The notes: generated by a model not told the origin, from the letters alone. Counted from the first letter of the stretch, positions 33,338-42,105 are shown. The stretch: DNA of 51,147 bases from Rhodospirillaceae bacterium (GCA_018698795.1 JABIPG010000125.1:1-51147); one strand, 5' to 3'. Translations and numbers: made by a program.

Positions 33338-35059
33338 TCAATCCTCAATTAAAGTCTCGCCGGGTTTCACCCGCGTGAACGCCACCGCTTCGGTGTCGAC
33401 GGCGATGTCGCCGCCATCCAGCGTCACCTTGGTGAAGCGCGAATTATCGACGTCGCGGAGTTCGGGGAAGTCGGCGCGGAAGTGAGCACCGCGGGAATCT
33501 TCGCGAGCCTCGGCGGCGGCGATGACGGCCTGACTGACAAGCATGAGGTTCTTCATGTTCATCCAGTCGTGCCAGGTCAGGTTATAGGCCAGGTTGGTGG
33601 CGTCGACCCCGGTGGCATCCAGCTCGGCTTCCAAATCCGCCATGCCGGCCTTGGCGCGTTTCAGGCTTTCGGCGTCGCGGATGATGCCGGCGTCTTCCCA
33701 CATGAGGTCGTACATTTTCTCGCGGATGTCTTCCAACATGCCGGGTTTTTTGGCAAACGGCGCGGTACAGGCGGCCACGGCGGCATTGATGGCGTCTAAA
33801 TCGGGGTCTTTGTGCGCACCCGCGCCCGGCGTCCATTTCGCCATGGCGTCACCGGCCAAGCCGCCGAATACGGTCGAGTTGGCGACGCCGTTGCCGCCGA
33901 GCCTGTTGGCGCCGTGCACACCGCCGGTATCCTCACCAGCCGCATAAAGCCCTTCGATGGCGGTCGAACAATCTTCACCGAACACCACGCCGCCCATCAT
34001 GTAATGCGCGGTCGGCACCACCTCGACATCGCCCGACACCAAATCAAACCCGCAATCGGCGCAGCGTTCGACCATGCCCTTGAACATCTTGCGCACCGTC
34101 TTGTTGTCCAGGTGCTTCATGGTGATATACAGCCCACCGTTGGGGCCGATGTTGCCAGCGCGCATTTCGTCAAACATGGCGCGCGACACGATATCGCGCG
34201 TCGCACGCTCTTCACGCTCATCGTATTTATGCATGAAACGCTGTTTGTCACCGGCTAACAGGTGCCCGCCAAAACCGCGCAAGCCTTCTTCAATAATGGT
34301 GCCGGTAATGCGCGTGTCCTTGCCCGCCACCAAGCCGGTCGGGTGAAACTGCACCATCTCCATATCGCGCAGCGGCAGGCCGGCGTGCAAAAACATCGCC
34401 AAGCCGTCGCAGCTCTTGTCGCCCGATGGGGTGTGATACTTGTACATGGTCGGCCCGCCGCCGGTGCCGACCATCACGGCCTTGGCTTTGACGAACAAAA
34501 ACAGCCCCGTTCGGATATCGATCATCAGCACGCCGGCAATCGCGGCGCCGTCGGGCGTTTTGATCAAGGCCACGGCACGGTGGTCTTCCAAGCGCCGGAT
34601 ACCCTTGGCCCAGACCTGCTCGGCCAGGCGGTTGATGATCTCAATGCCCGTCAGGTCACCCTTGTGCACGGTGCGGTCAAAGGTTTGCCCGGCGAAGGCT
34701 TTTTGGTGCACGGAGCCATCGGGGTTGCGGTCGAAGAAACACCCCAATTCGTTCTCAAGCTCGCGGATACGCACCTGTGCTTCGGTCACCAACTTCCACG
34801 AAAGGTCTTGGTTATTCAGCCATTTGCCGCCCTCGACGGTGTCCATGAAATGGCGCTCGACCGAATCGCCCTCGGCGATGGCGACGTTGTAGCCACCCTG
34901 CACCATGCGCGTGCAACCACTTTTGCCGAGCAAGCCCTTCACGGCAACGGTGACATCCAGGTTCGGTGCGCCTTGCAAAGTGTGTAACGCGGCGAACAAT
35001 CCGGCGCCGCCGGAGCCCAGAATTAAGACGTCGGTCGAAACGGTCGCGAGGTTATCCAT
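33338..35059 (-). CDS. SdhA/FrdA-like flavoprotein subunit lacking the covalent-FAD histidine
   Basis: 573 aa from ATG 35059, overlapping the end of the permease gene by eight bases. It is a succinate dehydrogenase/fumarate reductase-type flavoprotein: GSGGAG (15-20), H239 in QFHPTG, EEGLRGFGG (257-265), HYMMGG, and NRLGGNGVANSTVFGG. These are the dicarboxylate-site residues. At the position of the histidine that links FAD covalently in SdhA (E. coli H45) it has C49 (SGCTRMVQGG), so flavin is probably non-covalent or differently linked. With the SdhB-like and two anchor proteins encoded upstream it should form a quinone-linked membrane dehydrogenase. The substrate may not be succinate, since it sits in an aconitase-X operon. 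Confidence 0.85.
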   Translation of the reverse strand: MDNLATVSTDVLILGSGGAGLFAALHTLQGAPNLDVTVAVKGLLGKSGCTRMVQGGYNVAIAEGDSVERHFMDTVEGGKWLNNQDLSWKLVTEAQVRIRELENELGCFFDRNPDGSVHQKAFAGQTFDRTVHKGDLTGIEIINRLAEQVWAKGIRRLEDHRAVALIKTPDGAAIAGVLMIDIRTGLFLFVKAKAVMVGTGGGPTMYKYHTPSGDKSCDGLAMFLHAGLPLRDMEMVQFHPTGLVAGKDTRITGTIIEEGLRGFGGHLLAGDKQRFMHKYDEREERATRDIVSRAMFDEMRAGNIGPNGGLYITMKHLDNKTVRKMFKGMVERCADCGFDLVSGDVEVVPTAHYMMGGVVFGEDCSTAIEGLYAAGEDTGGVHGANRLGGNGVANSTVFGGLAGDAMAKWTPGAGAHKDPDLDAINAAVAACTAPFAKKPGMLEDIREKMYDLMWEDAGIIRDAESLKRAKAGMADLEAELDATGVDATNLAYNLTWHDWMNMKNLMLVSQAVIAAAEAREDSRGAHFRADFPELRDVDNSRFTKVTLDGGDIAVDTEAVAFTRVKPGETLIED

Positions 35060-35798
35060 CCGTAGTGCCCCCTGTGGAGATAAGCAGCGCAATGCCGGAA
35101 ACCAGAAGGATTCCCAACACGACGCGTCGGAATAAAATTTCATCTAAATGGCGGTAAATTTTGAGCCCGAGCCACACGCCCAGGAGCAATGCCGGCAAAC
35201 ACCAAAGAAAGCGCTCAGCGGTTTCCATCGTTACCAACCCGCCGAAGGCCAAGGAAATCAGGGCCAGGATGTGCATGATCGCCAAAAACGGCTGAAACGT
35301 GCCGCGCTGAGTTGCTTTCGGCCAGCCTCGGAGCCCGCACCAAACGGTCGGCAACACACCGGAAAGACCGGCAAACCCGCCCATGATGCCGCCGGCAAAG
35401 CCAACGCCGCTGTCGGCAATCCGTCCGCCGGCGGTGATGTGCGGCAAAGAGCGCGCAAGCAGAAAAACCCCTGCATACGTGACAAGAAACCCGCCTGTAA
35501 TCATGCGAAACAGGTCCGGTTCTATGAATTTCAATATCCAAGCGCCGACCGGCACCCCAACCGCGCCCGCCAGCGCAAATGCGGGCAGTTTCGAGTAATC
35601 CAGCTGACGGCCCAGTTTCCATAGACTGTAAATGGACATCACCGCACCACAGGCGACAATCAGCGGCACCGCTTCTTGCGGGCTCAACACGTAAAGCCAA
35701 ATAGAAATGGCGATCAATGCATCACCGAAGCCCGCCGCGCCCGTGGCAAAGGCCGCCAGAAATGCGCCCGTGAGAAGAATGGCGATCTCAGGAGACAT
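35052..35798 (-). CDS. TauE/SafE-family membrane permease
   Basis: 248 aa from ATG 35798, overlapping the preceding anchor gene by 11 bases. Eight hydrophobic segments can be traced. The two family repeats are seen in FATGAAGFGDALIAISIWL (near residues 16-34) and in GGIMGGFAGLSGVLPTVWCGLRG (about 135-157). The family moves sulfite, sulfoacetate and other small organic anions, mostly outward. Its place between the anchors and flavoprotein of an SDH-like complex suggests transport of a substrate or product of this operon. Export of sulfite from taurine breakdown is possible but is not supported by position. Confidence 0.82.
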   Translation of the reverse strand: MSPEIAILLTGAFLAAFATGAAGFGDALIAISIWLYVLSPQEAVPLIVACGAVMSIYSLWKLGRQLDYSKLPAFALAGAVGVPVGAWILKFIEPDLFRMITGGFLVTYAGVFLLARSLPHITAGGRIADSGVGFAGGIMGGFAGLSGVLPTVWCGLRGWPKATQRGTFQPFLAIMHILALISLAFGGLVTMETAERFLWCLPALLLGVWLGLKIYRHLDEILFRRVVLGILLVSGIALLISTGGTTDG

Positions 35799-36129
35799 TG
35801 AGCAAATACACCAAGCCCACCACAAGGCTAAGCCCGGCGGTGACGGCGACGACAGATTTTTGCCAATCGCGCCAAGGCAGAAATTCGATGGCCAGCAGGC
35901 GCAGCCCGCCAGTCAGGTGGGCGGCGAGCAAAATGACCAGCACGGTCTCGGCCAGTTTCACCAGTGGCGCTTCGGCCCAAGCGGCGAAACCGTCAAAGAC
36001 ACCCGGCTTGCGTACCGCCAGCAAAAGCACCTGGAAATGCACCGGCAAAAACAGCGCCAGCAACAATCCCGACACCCGGTGCACGATGAACGCCCAGTAG
36101 TTGGCGTGGTTGCGATGCTGGCCGCTCAT
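35788..36129 (-). CDS. SdhC-like cytochrome b membrane anchor
   Basis: 113 aa from ATG 36129 (ATGA overlap with the gene before). The longer frame is shadow. Three transmembrane helices are visible (about 20-40, 58-78, 90-110). The N-terminus NYWAFIVHRVSGLLLALFLPVHF has the HR.SG motif of SdhC that contributes to the quinone site, and two histidines (AAHLTGG and VHF) could bind heme b. It anchors the catalytic subunits to the inner membrane. Confidence 0.82.
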   Translation of the reverse strand: MSGQHRNHANYWAFIVHRVSGLLLALFLPVHFQVLLLAVRKPGVFDGFAAWAEAPLVKLAETVLVILLAAHLTGGLRLLAIEFLPWRDWQKSVVAVTAGLSLVVGLVYLLNVS

Positions 36130-36500
36130 GACGCGCCCCCCAAGAAATGGAAGTCCCGCACGACGCGGTAGCCCATCACCAGTAAAAACGCCGCCGCGAC
36201 GAAGCACAACAGATCGACGCGTCTGGCCGACAGCCGGGTCATTTCGCTCAGCACCGCGCGCAAACCAATGGGCGCGTGCACGGCGATGGCGATCACGAAG
36301 ACGCTGTAAAATATCGTCCAACCCAGATTGCCCGCCGCACGGGCAACGATCTCGGCGGCGCTCAGGCCACCCTGCACGGCGTAGATGATGGTGCCCAGGT
36401 GCACGACGACGGCCAACGCCAGCACCATGGCGCTGATGCGCTGTGCCAGCCATAGGCGCGCCTCGGTCTGGACGTTGCGTTCGGGAGGGGCATCACTCAT
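36126..36500 (-). CDS. SdhD/FrdC-like membrane anchor subunit
   Basis: 124 aa with three hydrophobic helices (about 22-42, 58-80, 95-113). The first contains LAQRISAMVLALAVVVHLGTI, an R-S...H pattern resembling SdhC/D quinone and heme sites, and the second has AVHAPIGLRAVLSEM. It overlaps the SdhB-like gene by ATGA at its start and the other anchor by ATGA at its end, so the two anchors and the iron-sulfur subunit are made together. It may supply a heme ligand. Confidence 0.8.
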   Translation of the reverse strand: MSDAPPERNVQTEARLWLAQRISAMVLALAVVVHLGTIIYAVQGGLSAAEIVARAAGNLGWTIFYSVFVIAIAVHAPIGLRAVLSEMTRLSARRVDLLCFVAAAFLLVMGYRVVRDFHFLGGAS

Positions 36501-37240
36501 TTAGGTTCTCCCTCGGGAGCCAACTCACCCTTCAACGCGGCAAAAGCAGAGGCACGTTTCAGGCCCGCGATGGCGGCGGTTGGGTTCAAGTTTTTAGGGC
36601 AGCCCTCGACGCAGCCTTGCTGCGAATGGCAGGCATGGCAGCCCGCATCACCGGCGACCGCATTGAGGCGCGCACGCTGGCCGCCGTCGCGTTCATCGTT
36701 GACCAGCGTCCAGGCACGGTTCAGCGCGGCGGGGCCCAGATAATCGGATTTCCAATCGACCACGTCGCAACCCGCGTAACAGACGCCGCAGCCGATACAC
36801 TCGATACCGGCGCTGGCCTGTTTGCGTTTGCGGTTGTCAGGTTTGATGGCTTCGAAATCGTCGTGGCGGGTTTTGGTCGGGTGGAACTTGCCTTCCGACT
36901 TGGCCCACTTGTCGAAGAAGTCGGTCATCTCCACCGAGAGATCCTTGACCACGTTCATCGATCTAAGCGGCCCGACCTGAAGCTTGCCGTCGGGCGCCAC
37001 CTTGGAGACGTGTGTGCGGCAGGTCCAGCGCGGCTTGCCGTTGACCGTCATGGCGCATGAGCCACACATGCCGACGCGGCAGGCAAACCGATACGACAGG
37101 CTGGTGTCCAAGCGTCGCTGGATATAGGTCACCACATCCAGCACGGTCTGGCTTTCTTGGCGCGGCACCTCGTAGTCCACATAGTGGCCGGTATCGCCGT
37201 CACCGCGCCAGACGGAAACCGTTAGGGTTTCGTCGCTCAT
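36497..37240 (-). CDS. SdhB/FrdB-like iron-sulfur subunit
   Basis: 247 aa from ATG 37240, overlapping the stop of the VOC gene (TGATG). The N-terminal plant-type [2Fe-2S] domain has CRVGMCGSC and a fourth Cys in WTCRTH. The C-terminal domain has CIGCGVCYAGC and CHACHSQQGCVEGCPKNLNP, which give the [4Fe-4S] and [3Fe-4S] sets and the SdhB end motif PKNLNPTAAI. It carries electrons from the flavoprotein to quinone. Unlike housekeeping sdhCDAB operons, the order here is B-anchor-anchor-permease-A. Confidence 0.9.
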   Translation of the reverse strand: MSDETLTVSVWRGDGDTGHYVDYEVPRQESQTVLDVVTYIQRRLDTSLSYRFACRVGMCGSCAMTVNGKPRWTCRTHVSKVAPDGKLQVGPLRSMNVVKDLSVEMTDFFDKWAKSEGKFHPTKTRHDDFEAIKPDNRKRKQASAGIECIGCGVCYAGCDVVDWKSDYLGPAALNRAWTLVNDERDGGQRARLNAVAGDAGCHACHSQQGCVEGCPKNLNPTAAIAGLKRASAFAALKGELAPEGEPK

Positions 37241-37965
37241 CAATTGGTCTCCTCGGTAAAATCAATTTGCACGCCAAACGCTGTTTGCGGCAGCGCTGTA
37301 TTTCCCGCCGCCATCGCGATTTCAAAACCGGCAAAGCGCTCCGATGGGCCTTCGACGATTTGGAACAAACTCTGGTCAACACCCAAGGTTTGCAGAAATG
37401 CAGTTGTGGCCTCGACATCAGGGCTTTCAATGGTGACGCTCGCGATCCGCACCGCGCCGTTCGCGTGCTGCTGGTAGGCGGGTTTGTAGAAATGCTCAGG
37501 CGCATGCCGATGTTGGCAGGTGAAAAACATGGCGTCAGGGGCCTCGGTTCTGGGCACGAACGTCAGATCAAACCCCATTTCCACCTCGCTGCCGTCAGGC
37601 TGTGTTGCCATGCGCGAAAACGAGAACGGTGCCGGCAACACAAGCTGCCGGGCTTGAAAGACCGCGCGGTCTCCCTGCCAATCATCGCTTTGCAGTGCGA
37701 TCATGGAAAAGCCTTCCTGCGCAGCAAGATAGTCGCGGTTGTAAGCACCAAAGCTGAATTCTCCGGGGCCGGCGTCCGCAACCCAATCGGGCTCGGTGAT
37801 GGCCACCAGTTCCAAAAACCCACCCTGCAACTGCACCAAGCGATTGCCGGTGCCGAACGGGTGTTGAGCCTTTGGCGTCAGGGTAAATCCCAAACCTTCA
37901 TAAAAGGCCGCCGCCGCATCGAGATTGCGGACGGCCAGAACCAGATGGTCGATACCGCGTTTCAT
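37240..37965 (-). CDS. VOC-superfamily (glyoxalase-like) protein
   Basis: 241 aa from ATG 37965 (ATGA overlap with the aconitase-X small-subunit gene). The longer open frame is shadow. The N-terminus GIDHLVLAVRNLDAAAAFYEGLGFTL is the first beta-alpha-beta-beta-beta unit, with H7 as likely metal ligand, followed by HPFGTGNRLVQL and FLELVAI. A second, less obvious half follows. Members are metal-dependent isomerases, epimerases, lyases or dioxygenases. In this operon an isomerase or epimerase of the aconitase-X substrate is the simplest guess, and no more can be read. Confidence 0.78.
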   Translation of the reverse strand: MKRGIDHLVLAVRNLDAAAAFYEGLGFTLTPKAQHPFGTGNRLVQLQGGFLELVAITEPDWVADAGPGEFSFGAYNRDYLAAQEGFSMIALQSDDWQGDRAVFQARQLVLPAPFSFSRMATQPDGSEVEMGFDLTFVPRTEAPDAMFFTCQHRHAPEHFYKPAYQQHANGAVRIASVTIESPDVEATTAFLQTLGVDQSLFQIVEGPSERFAGFEIAMAAGNTALPQTAFGVQIDFTEETN

Positions 37966-38378
37966 ACCCGGGCCCCTACAGTGACGGTGCCGCTGGCCGG
38001 ATCGACTAGCACCCGGTCGCCCGTTTTGATTTGAGCGGTGATGTCGTCTTCGAAGCGGTCGATCAGCGGAAAGTCGGCAAACGCCGCACCTTGGGCAATG
38101 ATCGGGTTGGCCCAATTGAGCAGCAACGCCGCCGGGGCCATGTCGCGTTGTTTCATGGTGTGCAGCATCCAGGCCGTCGCGACGCCGCCCTTGGCAATAT
38201 TCAGCACCAACACCTTGCCGACGAAATTCTCGCCATAAAGCTTGTGGGCGGGCCTGGAGAACACCCCCTTCACCCGGTCCAGGTCGTAGCGGGCCGAGAA
38301 ATTATCGTGCGCCACCAGCGCTTCGCCACTGACAGCCGGACCGATGCCCACGTGACCTTTGATCATCATATCTTCCAT
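37962..38378 (-). CDS. Aconitase X small (swivel, DUF126) subunit
   Basis: 138 aa from ATG 38378, overlapping the large-subunit stop as TGATG. It is the DUF126 swivel domain that completes the active site of AcnX-type dehydratases (VLNIAKGGVATAWMLHTM, LLNWANPIIAQGAAFADFPLID, and TGDRVLVDPASGTVTV). In characterised AcnX the segment after the glycine carries a catalytic Ser in a GKGS-type loop. Here it reads AKGGVATA, so the serine is absent at that place. This may mark a subgroup with another substrate. Confidence 0.85.
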   Translation of the reverse strand: MEDMMIKGHVGIGPAVSGEALVAHDNFSARYDLDRVKGVFSRPAHKLYGENFVGKVLVLNIAKGGVATAWMLHTMKQRDMAPAALLLNWANPIIAQGAAFADFPLIDRFEDDITAQIKTGDRVLVDPASGTVTVGARV

Positions 38379-39625
38379 CACACGATCCTCCCGGCGATGG
38401 CGCTTTCGACGCAGCGCTCCATATCGGCCAGCACCGGGTCGTAGCCATAACCGCCGATGATGTTGGTGAGCTTGGCCGAGTTGGTCATCAGCCGGGTCCA
38501 GCCGTTGGCCTCGCCCAATTCGCGGGCATGCATCTGATAGAAGCAGACGCCTTCCAGCAACAGCGCGCCCGAACCCTCGATGGAGTCGCGGAACCCGAAC
38601 CGCTCGGCGGCACGAGCGTTTTCGGGATTGGTCGCCACCAGGAGCGATACACCGCTATCGAGGCTGCGGCCTTTCAGCAAGCCGGCCAGTTTTTCCAACT
38701 CCATGATCGAGAGTTGAGGTGCTGCGAACACCACCACGTCGAGGCTGTCGTCGTCACCGGCGTAAGACGTGATGAAGGCATCCAGGTCGGCACGGCTGAC
38801 GGGCGTCGGGTCGGGCGGTGTGCCATCGAATACGGTTTCCAGGTCCGGCGCTTCCGGCGTCACGCCGACAACATGAAACATGGCCGTCGAGCCGTAACTC
38901 GCCAGCGCGGCACCGAAGTGCTTGAGATCGTCGGATGTCGGCGTCGCGCCCGTCACGCCCTCGATCACCGGCACCTGGAAGTAAGACCCCATGGCATTGC
39001 CGACCAATCCGCCAAGTGCGCCCCATTCGGTCCAGGTGCGGGGCGTAGCTTCCAGTTGGAAGCGCGCCGTGCCGCGTCGGTGTCGGTCTAAGTGAAAGCC
39101 ATAGCGCGCCGTGCGCCCCGTCAGCGCCGACGCCAATGCCGACGGTCCGCCCTCATAGTTGGTTCGGGCCCCCTGCACGGAGTTGGAATAGATCACCACG
39201 CCCGTGTCACCCATGGCCAAGTGCTCGCCCAGCACCGGCGGCATCACGGTTTGGTAGTTGATGCAAGTATCGGTCATCATCACGCCGAGCGCACGGAACG
39301 CTGCATCGGCGCGGCGCTCCAGGTCGACGAATTTCTCGTCTTGCTTGATGCGTTCGTAGGCTTGAAAATCGGCGCCGCGCGGATCGGTAATGGTGGGGAT
39401 GCAGACCCGGCGCTCGGCTTCGGGATAGGCAGCCAGTTCTTCCAGGTGCTCGACACCGGCTTCGCCCAAAGCCTCGCTATCGGCCATGATGTGCGCCTGC
39501 GCCACCTCAACGAAATCTTCGGCATCGAAGAAATTGCCAATCTCCACCTGGCGGGCCAGGGCGGCACGTCGCGGCTCGCCCATTTCACCGGCCAGCATGG
39601 CGTGTTCGAAATCGCTCAAGCGCAT
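38378..39625 (-). CDS. Aconitase X catalytic (large) subunit
   Basis: 415 aa. AcnX enzymes are iron-sulfur dehydratases. Known ones act on cis-3-hydroxy-L-proline or mevalonate 5-phosphate, but many are uncharacterised. C121 (TDTCINYQTVMPP), C361 (LEGVCFYQMHA) and possibly C405 can supply cluster ligands. TNSAKLTNI near residue 382 and YSNSVQGARTNYEGGPSALASALTGRT (about 155-181) are conserved AcnX blocks. The gene is followed without a gap by the swivel subunit and precedes the SDH-like genes, which suggests that its product is reduced or oxidised by that complex. Confidence 0.88.
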   Translation of the reverse strand: MRLSDFEHAMLAGEMGEPRRAALARQVEIGNFFDAEDFVEVAQAHIMADSEALGEAGVEHLEELAAYPEAERRVCIPTITDPRGADFQAYERIKQDEKFVDLERRADAAFRALGVMMTDTCINYQTVMPPVLGEHLAMGDTGVVIYSNSVQGARTNYEGGPSALASALTGRTARYGFHLDRHRRGTARFQLEATPRTWTEWGALGGLVGNAMGSYFQVPVIEGVTGATPTSDDLKHFGAALASYGSTAMFHVVGVTPEAPDLETVFDGTPPDPTPVSRADLDAFITSYAGDDDSLDVVVFAAPQLSIMELEKLAGLLKGRSLDSGVSLLVATNPENARAAERFGFRDSIEGSGALLLEGVCFYQMHARELGEANGWTRLMTNSAKLTNIIGGYGYDPVLADMERCVESAIAGRIV

Positions 39626-39632
39626 GATGCCG

Positions 39633-39851
39633 TTATTCCTCTTCGCCGAAATTCATTCGGCGTTGTTTCTCATCCAAGGTCATGATCAACAACGCCAATT
39701 GCCCGGCGTCTATGTTTGACCACCCGGCGGTGACGCTGCCGTCTTTCCACTTCACCGACAGCGCAACGGCCTCGATATCTTCAAGGTTTTCCATGCCGCT
39801 CTCGAAAATCTCTACCGGCGTCGTGCCGTGCAGGCTGGCAATCTTTCCCAT
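39633..39851 (-). CDS. Small hypothetical protein, 72 aa
   Basis: ATG 39851 with GAGGAG eight bases upstream. The frame lies in the 236-base space between the DUF3604 and aconitase-X genes, 10 and 7 bases from them, so it is a true operon member. It is acidic with a predicted beta-strand centre (AVALSVKWKDGSVTAGWSNI) and a C-terminal helix (LALLIMTLDEKQRRM). I do not recognise the family. It may be an assembly or accessory factor. Confidence 0.65.
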   Translation of the reverse strand: MGKIASLHGTTPVEIFESGMENLEDIEAVALSVKWKDGSVTAGWSNIDAGQLALLIMTLDEKQRRMNFGEEE

Positions 39852-39861
39852 GCTTTGCTCC

Positions 39862-42105
39862 TCACTTGAACACGTAAATCGGGCTCGACCAGATGAAGTG
39901 GCCGTCTTCTTGGGTGATACGCACATAAAACGCGTTGTCGCGGTCCGCCGCCAGTTTCATACGGCGCTCCAGCGTGACAACACGGTGCGGGTTTTCATCG
40001 GGCAACCGGAACACACGGATGCGGCGGTCGATGCCGCCGTTGGCGAAAATCATCTCATCGTAGCCGATGTCGGCGATGGCGATTTCCTGTTTCACCAAAT
40101 CCGTGTCGATCTTGAGCGTGCCGGCCTCGGCATCATCAAGCCAGGCATCAAAACCACCGAAGCCGCCAGTCGTCAGGCCGCTCCATTCCAGGCGGTTCGC
40201 CGCGACTTGGTCGAAGCGTTTATCCAAGTTATAGCGATTGATGGGCTCTAAGCGCTCAAAGGTATTGCCGTCCAGTTCCGCGTGGCCGTCCCAGATGGTT
40301 TCGCGACCACGCCCCCGGTATTCGGACCCCTCCCACAAAACCCGGATGCGCCGACCGAGGTCGGCCTGTTCGTAAGGACGTACAATTTCAACTGTCTCCA
40401 GACCGTTCCTGATATCGATGCGCTCAACCGGCGCCGAGGCGTGCATGTCGATCTTGAAGGTGATCTCGTCGTCGCCGGATTTCAGGATGTCGCCCATCAT
40501 CGCCTCCGAGACCATCTCGGAGGTTACGTCGCCCAGGTTCGGGTCATCGGAGAAATGTTCCGCCGGGTTGTCGAAAACGGCGCGGGTATCCAAGACCATG
40601 CGGCAGCCCGTCGTGCCGTAGTGATGGCGCTTTTTCATGGCTTGCATGATACCGGCGCGGGAGAACTCGGGCGCCAGGTTGCAGGTCAATCCACCGTAGG
40701 AGCCGAACTTCGTCGCGCCCGGATGGCTGGCGCCGGGGCGACCCTTGTGACCGTCGGAATTGGACACAATGCCGACCCGGTAGCCAAGCTCAAAAGCATC
40801 GTGAATCAGCCATTCAAACGTACCCCAGGCCGAATGCACCTCAACAGCGCGTTCGAGGCGAACATCATGGCCATTGTTAATGTCCGCATAACGTCCGCCA
40901 ATATGGGCAAATACCATACAGTCCTCGCCTTCAAGGGAAGCGAATAAATCGTCCGCTGAATTGGCGTCGGTATCAACGTCGGAAAGGTCATCGACCAATG
41001 CATGCGACGAGCGGTGAATTTGCCGGCCTTCTTTCATGTGCAGAACATTGCGGTCTCCACCCAGACCGGTATTGCCCGACCATTCCCAACCCGGAAACAC
41101 AATGAACTCACCGTCCTTGGTGAACTCTTTGGAAAGCACGTTCAAATGCTCCCAAAACTCGGTGGTGATCTGGAAGTCATTGCCCTGATGTACGCAAACA
41201 TCCAGGAACGCTTTGTCACGACCGAACTCATAGAAATCGCGCGCCGAGTTGGTGCCGATGGTCTCCTCCGACTGGCCGTGCAGGTCGCCCCAACAAGGGA
41301 GCAACTGGGCCTCAGCGGAGACACGCATGGGATTCGACGTGCAAACGGTGGCCCCGTCCCCATCCAACAGATCAATAGTCAGGTCGCCGGGCTCAGTAAC
41401 GCTCAAACCGTCGATGATGGAGGCGAATTCGCCCTTGGTGAAGGTGACGCTTTCGGGCAAGCCGTCAACCGGTCGGGAAGATTTCAACGCGAAGGTTCCG
41501 TCGCACTGATTGGACGGGTTGCCCCAACCGTCTTCGCCCTTGATGCGCAGCTTGAATGTCTGTCCCACCGCCTGCGCCGTCGGCATGATCGCCTTATAGC
41601 GCGCCGGGGGGCCGGGGATGATGGCGATTTCCGGTTGCTTGGGCAGTTCGACGTAGTTGTAGGTGGCGATGGCATCGACCAGCACGCGGAACTCGAAAGT
41701 ATGTTCGCAAAAGGTTTGCAGCCGGATGCCGGGCGAGCCCTGGCGGCGGTCGCCGAAGCGCACGATAATCTGATCGCCCTCGCGCAGGAAGCCCCGCACA
41801 ACCTTGATATAGAGCGTCTTGTCCCAGGGTCGGATGTTGCGCTTCATGTCGTATTCCACATGCAGCACGGCGCCGTTGGATGCCTCAATGGTGGTGTAGT
41901 TGGGCGCGGTCGGGTTGTCGAATTGCGGCCGTCCCATGTCGGAGGCGAAGCGGTGCACCACCTTGATAGAGCCGGTGTCGTCGATGCCGAAATAGCCGGC
42001 TGTATAGGTAACAGTGAATTCCTGGAAGGAACCGGCCTCGAAAGCGCCGGACGGGGAGACCTCTGCGTGGCCCATCTTTTCTGGGAAATAAGTAGAATGT
42101 GGCAT
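39862..42105 (-). CDS. DUF3604 family protein (PHP-like metallohydrolase)
   Basis: 747 aa, cytoplasmic, with no signal peptide. The N-terminal third is beta-rich (FTVTYTAGYFGIDDTGSIKV). A metal-site region follows from about residue 270: CWGDLHGQSEETIGTNSARDF, HQGNDFQI, GWEWSG, FAHIGGRYAD, EVHSAWGTFEW, and SNSDGHKGRPGASH. These His, Asp and Glu motifs resemble the PHP phosphoesterase pattern. No member with a proven reaction is known to me. It is the first enzyme gene of the GntR-controlled operon, 15 bases behind gntR. Confidence 0.85.
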   Translation of the reverse strand: MPHSTYFPEKMGHAEVSPSGAFEAGSFQEFTVTYTAGYFGIDDTGSIKVVHRFASDMGRPQFDNPTAPNYTTIEASNGAVLHVEYDMKRNIRPWDKTLYIKVVRGFLREGDQIIVRFGDRRQGSPGIRLQTFCEHTFEFRVLVDAIATYNYVELPKQPEIAIIPGPPARYKAIMPTAQAVGQTFKLRIKGEDGWGNPSNQCDGTFALKSSRPVDGLPESVTFTKGEFASIIDGLSVTEPGDLTIDLLDGDGATVCTSNPMRVSAEAQLLPCWGDLHGQSEETIGTNSARDFYEFGRDKAFLDVCVHQGNDFQITTEFWEHLNVLSKEFTKDGEFIVFPGWEWSGNTGLGGDRNVLHMKEGRQIHRSSHALVDDLSDVDTDANSADDLFASLEGEDCMVFAHIGGRYADINNGHDVRLERAVEVHSAWGTFEWLIHDAFELGYRVGIVSNSDGHKGRPGASHPGATKFGSYGGLTCNLAPEFSRAGIMQAMKKRHHYGTTGCRMVLDTRAVFDNPAEHFSDDPNLGDVTSEMVSEAMMGDILKSGDDEITFKIDMHASAPVERIDIRNGLETVEIVRPYEQADLGRRIRVLWEGSEYRGRGRETIWDGHAELDGNTFERLEPINRYNLDKRFDQVAANRLEWSGLTTGGFGGFDAWLDDAEAGTLKIDTDLVKQEIAIADIGYDEMIFANGGIDRRIRVFRLPDENPHRVVTLERRMKLAADRDNAFYVRITQEDGHFIWSSPIYVFK

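Noticed and set aside
34262-34987. 241-codon plus-strand frame opposite the SdhA-like gene
   Set aside because: Antisense shadow with biased composition. The opposite strand encodes clear SDH motifs.
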